Of a DNA stretch of 64,000 nt, positions 61,712 through 64,000 are shown in pieces. Made by a program: the position numbers and the translations under genes. Source of the DNA: CAWHJN01 sp963829705. GTDB taxonomy: Bacteria; Bacteroidota; Rhodothermia; Rhodothermales; BA12. The stretch spans positions 186,001 to 250,000 of the forward strand of contig CAWHJN010000004.1 of NCBI GenBank assembly GCA_963829705.1. Direction: 5' to 3'. The stretch's first letter is position 1. Every line of letters begins with the position of its first letter. The notes beneath the pieces are model-generated. The model worked only from the letters and a program-made list of their open reading frames with translations, did no database searches and was not told the origin of the DNA.

Positions 61712-63811
61712 GATTTCTCCCGTACCTCGGCCTCGCCCTCGTCTTCGTCGCCTGCGCGCCGCCACGCTTGGCGATGGACGTGCCGCCCACCGCGCCGTCC
61801 GTGGCCGCGCTGAGCGCCGACGACACCGCGTTTCTCGACAGTCTCCAGAAACGCACGTTCGACTGGTTCTGGGAGACGACCTCGCACCAGACGGGCCTGA
61901 CGCCCGACCGCTGGCCTGACACGACGTTTTCGAGCGTCGCCGCCATCGGTTTTGGGCTGACGGGCTACCTCGTCGGGGCCGAGCGCGGCTACGTCACGCG
62001 CGAAGAGGCGGCGGAGCGCACGCGCAACACGCTGCGCTTTCTCCACGACGCGCCGCAGGGGCCAGGCGTCAACAAGTGTGACGGGCTACCGCGGCTTCTA
62101 CTACCATTTCCTCGACTTCCAGAGGGGCCACCGCTTCCGCAACGTCGAACTCTCCACCATCGACACGGCCCTGTTGATGGCCGGCGTGCTGGCCGCGCAG
62201 GCGTACTTCGACGGCGACGCGCCCGCCGAGCGCGAGATCCGCGACGTGGCCGAGAAGATGTACCGTCGCGTCGAGTGGCGCTATTTCCAGCGGCCCGATG
62301 GTCTCATCGGCATGGGCTGGCGGCCCGAGAACGGCCTGGTCGACGCGGCTTACAAAGGCTATGACGAGGCGATGATCCTCTACCTGCTCGCCCTCGGCTC
62401 GCCCACGCACCCCGTCGACGCGACGGCGTGGACGGCCTTCACGAGCAGCCACCCGTGGGGCACCTTCATGGGCGAGACGTACGCCAACTTCGAACCGCTC
62501 TTCGGCTACCAGTACAGCCACGTCTGGATCGATTTCCGTGGGATCCGCGACGCCTTCAACCGCGAGAAAGACCTCGACTACTTCGACAACAGCGTCCGCG
62601 CCACGCGCGCGCACCGGCAGTACGCCATCGAAAACCCGATGGGCTGGAAAGGCTACGGGCCGGACGTGTGGGGCCTGACGGCCAGCGACGGCCCGAAGGA
62701 CACCACGATGGTGTGGAACGGCGAAGAACGCATCTTCCGCACCTATTCGGCACGCGGGGCATCGATGCGCTACGTCAACGACGACGGCACGATCGCGCCG
62801 ACGGCAGCGGGCGGCAGCCTGCCGTTCCTGCCCACCGAGACGCTCCGCGCCCTCCGCACGATGCGCGACACGTACGGCGACGACCTCTACGCGCGCTACG
62901 GCTTTCTCGACAGCTTCAACCCGTCGTACGCGACGCTCACGAGTCGGGCTTCTGACGGGCGCGTCATCCCCGGCAAGATGTGGGTGGACGACGATTACCT
63001 CGGCATCGACCAGGGGCCGATCCTGCTGATGGCCGAAAACCTCAGGTCGGGCATGGTGTGGGATCTGCTCAAAACCAACCCGCACATCGTGCGCGGGCTG
63101 CGGCGCGCAGGCTTTACCGGCGGCTGGGTGGACGACGCGCCACCGTCCACGTTCTACCCCGTCGAGCCGACGGCCGACGCGGCCCGCGACGCCTCGTTCC
63201 GCATCGTCGTGCTGGGCTCGTCGTCCGCCGAGGGCACGGGGCCGAAGGACTACGGCAACGCCTGGGTCAACCGCTACCGGGCCGCGCTACAGGCGGAGGA
63301 TCCGAGCATCGAGGTCCTCAACATCGCGCGCGGCGGCTACACGACGTACCACATGCTGCCGACCGGCACGCCCGAGAAAGCCGACCGTCCGAAGCCCGAT
63401 CCGCGCCACAACATCACGCGCGCGCTCGCGCTCGACCCCGACGCGCTCATCATCGCCTTCACCTCCAACGACCGCACGTACGGGTTCTCGAACGAGGAGC
63501 AGATGGCGAATTTCGAGGCCGTCCGCCAACTCGCCGAGGCGCAGGGCGTGGACGTGTGGTTCACCACCACCACGCCGCGCAACCTCGACGCCGCCGCCCG
63601 CGCCGACCAGAAGGCCGTCGCCGACGCGCTCAAGGCGCGTTACCCGGATCGCGTCCTCGACTTCTGGGAAGGCATGGACGAGCCCGACGGCACCATCAAG
63701 CCCGCTTACGACAGCGGCGACCACGTCCACTTCAACGACGAAGCGCACCGGATCTGGTTCGAGCGCGCGATGGCGGCCCGCATCCCCGAAACCGTTCGCG
63801 CCCAACGATGA
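61708..63811 (+). CDS. Glycoamylase/GH144-like domain fused to SGNH esterase, lipoprotein (frameshifted)
   Basis: Two frames make one protein of about 700 residues. It starts as a lipoprotein (lipobox VFVACAPP, Cys16) with a glycoamylase-type domain (about 45-450) carrying the same hallmarks as its neighbour: LSTIDTALLMAGVL, DEAMILYLLALGSPTHPV and FGYQYSHVWIDFRGIRDAF. The frame breaks near 62071-62085 and is restored by removing one base, comparing with the paralogue at 59050. Residues about 480-700 form an SGNH hydrolase (VVLGSSSAEGTG, TSNDRTYGF, SGDHVHFNDEAH), a fusion I do not recall as standard. It likely removes acyl groups from, and cuts, the same glycan at the outer membrane. The start overlaps the preceding stop (ATGA). 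Confidence 0.82.
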
Positions 63812-64000
63812 CCATTCGTTTAGCAACGTTGATTGCCCGCAGAGACGTCGCGCAGCACATCCCTGCGATGGTGGTGGTGCTGGCATTGATTTTCCTGTCT
63901 GTCCAGCCCGTACAGGCGCAAGCCACCCGCGAGGCGTTCACCGACAGCCTTCTCGCCCGGATGACCCTCGCGGAGAAGCTGGGCCAGCTCAACCAGGTGC
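63808..64000 (+). CDS. Glycoside hydrolase family 3 protein, N-terminal fragment
   Basis: The gene starts with an ATG that overlaps the preceding stop (ATGA) and runs off the window. The 64 visible residues show an N-terminal membrane/signal segment (VVVLALIFLSVQPVQAQ) and the opening helix of GH3 enzymes (LLARMTLAEKLGQLNQV), as in BglX-type beta-glucosidases. Being coupled to the glycoamylase-SGNH gene, it probably trims the oligosaccharides made upstream to glucose. The assignment rests on a short motif. Confidence 0.75.
   Translation, partial: MTIRLATLIARRDVAQHIPAMVVVLALIFLSVQPVQAQATREAFTDSLLARMTLAEKLGQLNQV

Noticed and set aside
45355..62090. Programmed +1 frameshifting as the reason for three broken genes
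   Set aside because: The three sites share no slippery motif or downstream structure, and the common direction of shift fits sequence insertion errors better.

Overview
The window is GC-rich and looks like a chromosomal segment from the Rhodothermia/Bacteroidota side of the tree. Supporting signs are several secreted proteins ending in type IX secretion (T9SS) sorting domains, a PorV/PorQ-type barrel, a TonB receptor with an N-terminal carboxypeptidase-regulatory-like domain, a class II (B12-dependent) ribonucleotide reductase, a short bS21, and start codons that almost never have a Shine-Dalgarno sequence. Gene density is high. No tRNA, rRNA, CRISPR array, prophage or insertion sequence was seen.

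Layout: 0-4.5 kb holds the 3' end of guaA, a periplasmic binding-protein-like protein, a parvulin-type lipoprotein and aroC. 4.7-11 kb is a tightly overlapping three-gene phosphorelay (PAS/GAF histidine kinase, single-domain receiver, hybrid kinase). 11-16 kb has queD-queC (queuosine), crtI (carotenoid) and small envelope proteins. 15.3-18.5 kb is a tandem pair of unrecognised paralogous barrel-like proteins, then valS. 21.3-24.1 kb is an HxlR regulator divergent from a cupin and a berberine-bridge-type oxidase, with an operator, a leader hairpin and the only strong Shine-Dalgarno noticed; it looks acquired. 24-35 kb mixes phospholipid, protease, carbamoyltransferase and sensor-kinase genes plus queF and msrA. 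35.7-39.5 kb is an efflux set (TolC, adaptor, ABC ATPase) with no permease beside it. nrdJ follows a 417-bp leader that contains a perfect DnaA box. 43-47.5 kb is an oppositely oriented block (LamG/T9SS protein, a frameshifted peptidase/propeller/barrel protein, rpsU).

48.7 kb to the right edge is the most interesting part: a continuous forward-strand carbohydrate locus. It runs LacI regulator with a perfect 20-bp operator, tandem CBM9-like T9SS protein, TonB receptor, 1082-residue T9SS protein, PorV/PorQ-like barrel, glycoamylase/GH144-like T9SS enzyme, secreted endonuclease/exonuclease/phosphatase-fold enzyme, a glycoamylase/GH144-like lipoprotein fused to an SGNH esterase, and the start of a GH3 glycosidase. 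The Pfam glycoamylase family includes GH144 endo-beta-1,2-glucanases, so I infer scavenging of beta-1,2-glucan, possibly of substituted osmoregulated periplasmic glucans.

Three long genes (the peptidase/propeller/barrel protein, the TonB receptor and the glycoamylase-SGNH fusion) are each broken by a single apparent one-base insertion. Intergenic spaces carry several families of dispersed palindromes, often directly upstream of start codons.
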